From Sphingobium sp. 66-54 (GTDB lineage Bacteria > Pseudomonadota > Alphaproteobacteria > Sphingomonadales > Sphingomonadaceae), in contig MKWI01000016.1 of NCBI GenBank assembly GCA_001899715.1, positions 458,254 through 522,253 of the forward strand: a DNA stretch of 64,000 bases. The letters are read 5' to 3'. Shown piece by piece: positions 63,155 through 64,000 of the stretch. Under the pieces are notes generated by a model. It made no database searches and had not been told where the DNA came from. It saw nothing but the letters and a program-made list of their open reading frames with translations. The position numbers were made by a program, and so were the translations under genes. The stretch's first letter is position 1. Each line of letters opens with the position of its first letter.

Positions 63155-63970
63155 CTACAACGGGATCTTGGTCCCAGAAATACGTACGGGGTCCAAGCCT
63201 GCCTCCTCCGGCTGGAGGAACCGCGGTTTCGATTTGTCTGGATCAAACGAGGCGCCCGTCTTCCACATTGCCATCATGATCACAGCGAGCTTCCTTGCGA
63301 CGGCAACGCGAGCCTTGAGAAATCCGATCTTTGTTGCCAGCCGGAGGCCCCAAGTACGCAATGAACTTTCGGTTTTGATTGTGCGAAGCAGCACGGTGGC
63401 TGCTGTGATTAGGTGCGACCTGGTCAGCTTGTTTCCGTAGCGGCTGATCCGGCCGCGGCGCGCGGTGGCGCCAGATTGATACAGATTGGGCGTTAGGCCG
63501 AGATAAGGCCCGACATCTCGATTGCTTCTAAAGCGGTACGGGTCTCCGACGGCGCTATAAAATGACAGCGCTGTGATTGTCCCAACGCCAGGAATCGTCT
63601 GAAATCTGGCGCAAACCGGGATGCTGGCGGCCATTGTGCGCATCTTTCGATCCATATCCCAGATATGAGAGCGCAGATCTTCTCCCATCCTGACCAGGGG
63701 ATCCAAATCGACGCGGATCGTCACGCCGTTGGTGCTCAAAAGCCTGAGTTGGTTAGCGACTTCAGCTGCGAGCGATCCTCGCCCATTCAGGAGCTTGATA
63801 CTGGCACCGTGCAATCTGAATATGGACTGGAGCAGCGCATCCGTCCTGGCTCGATGCTTTAGCAGGGTTCGACGGATGTTGATCATTATCCGGATGTCCT
63901 GGTGCTCCACCGGTTTGATGAAAACATGGGGACCTGCGCGGCGACTGACAGGATGCGAGCGTAGCGACAA
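63155..63970 (-). pseudogene. IS110-family transposase, N-terminally truncated
   Basis: 271 codons remain. The C-terminal Transposase_20 domain is clear: FQTIPGVGTITALSFYSAVG, RSNRDVGPYLGLTPNLYQSG, GRISRYGNKLTRSHLITAA and ARVAVARKLAVIMMAMWKTG. The N-terminal DEDD (RuvC-like) catalytic domain is missing: an in-frame TGA sits immediately before the first codon at 63970, and the 30 bases left in the window hold no alternative. It is probably inactive, unless it continues by frameshift beyond the window. Confidence 0.8.
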
Positions 63971-64000
63971 TCAAGATGAGAATCGGTTGTTGGGGTGTCG

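Overview
The window reads as the chromosome of a high-GC alphaproteobacterium, most likely a sphingomonad (Sphingomonadales). The evidence is a GcrA cell-cycle regulator, a single-gene 5-aminolevulinate synthase, an F1-ATPase zeta-type inhibitor (DUF1476), a tiny aa3-oxidase subunit IV beside a split pntAA/pntAB/pntB transhydrogenase, and large TonB receptors of the sphingomonad style. I cannot name a genus from the sequence alone.

Positions 1 to about 31,000 are ordinary, densely packed core chromosome: an EAL phosphodiesterase, haem synthesis (hemA), murein enzymes (murI, an MltB-type transglycosylase, a DacC-type carboxypeptidase), tmk-holB, leuD, a DUF1476/BolA/Grx4 group, a BlaI/M56 sensor pair with two visible operators, the pnt operon with an exported glyoxalase-like gene inside it, an NtrC-type regulator, parE, gcrA and hspQ. 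A small disturbed patch at 8.8-9.9 kb holds a phage-type orphan gene, a lipoprotein, an intact tRNA-Ser(UGA) and a broken second tRNA-Ser.

From tRNA-Ser(CGA) at 31.1 kb to the right edge the window looks like a rearranged genomic island. An integrase N-terminus directly follows the tRNA and is cut and joined to a headless Strawberry-notch helicase. Then come a RES/Xre toxin-antitoxin pair, a truncated GHKL ATPase meeting a truncated MFS gene tail to tail, and two catabolic regions. The first (36.4-47.2 kb) encodes an ACMSD-like amidohydrolase, fumarylacetoacetase-like and FAH-family hydrolases, an MBL hydrolase, an FAD monooxygenase, an extradiol dioxygenase, a TetR regulator and a TonB receptor: a plausible ring-hydroxylation plus meta-cleavage pathway for an unknown aromatic substrate. 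All three of its promoter regions carry a 16-bp inverted repeat TTCC-N8-GGAA (four copies), so it looks like one TetR-controlled regulon. The second (47.3-52.6 kb) holds a BKACE enzyme, a TonB receptor, an AAHS-type transporter and a LuxR-type regulator.

The right part has a 158-bp MITE-like element, a LysR-controlled set of small NAD(P) oxidoreductases (53.2-58.1 kb), then a same-strand cluster that may be a defence or stress locus: a chimeric protein with a ParB N-terminus on an unrecognised membrane/coiled-coil C-terminus, a probable PD-(D/E)XK nuclease, a NYN-LOTUS RNase and a phosphatase fused to an ADP-ribosylglycohydrolase. A 5'-truncated IS110-type transposase closes the window.
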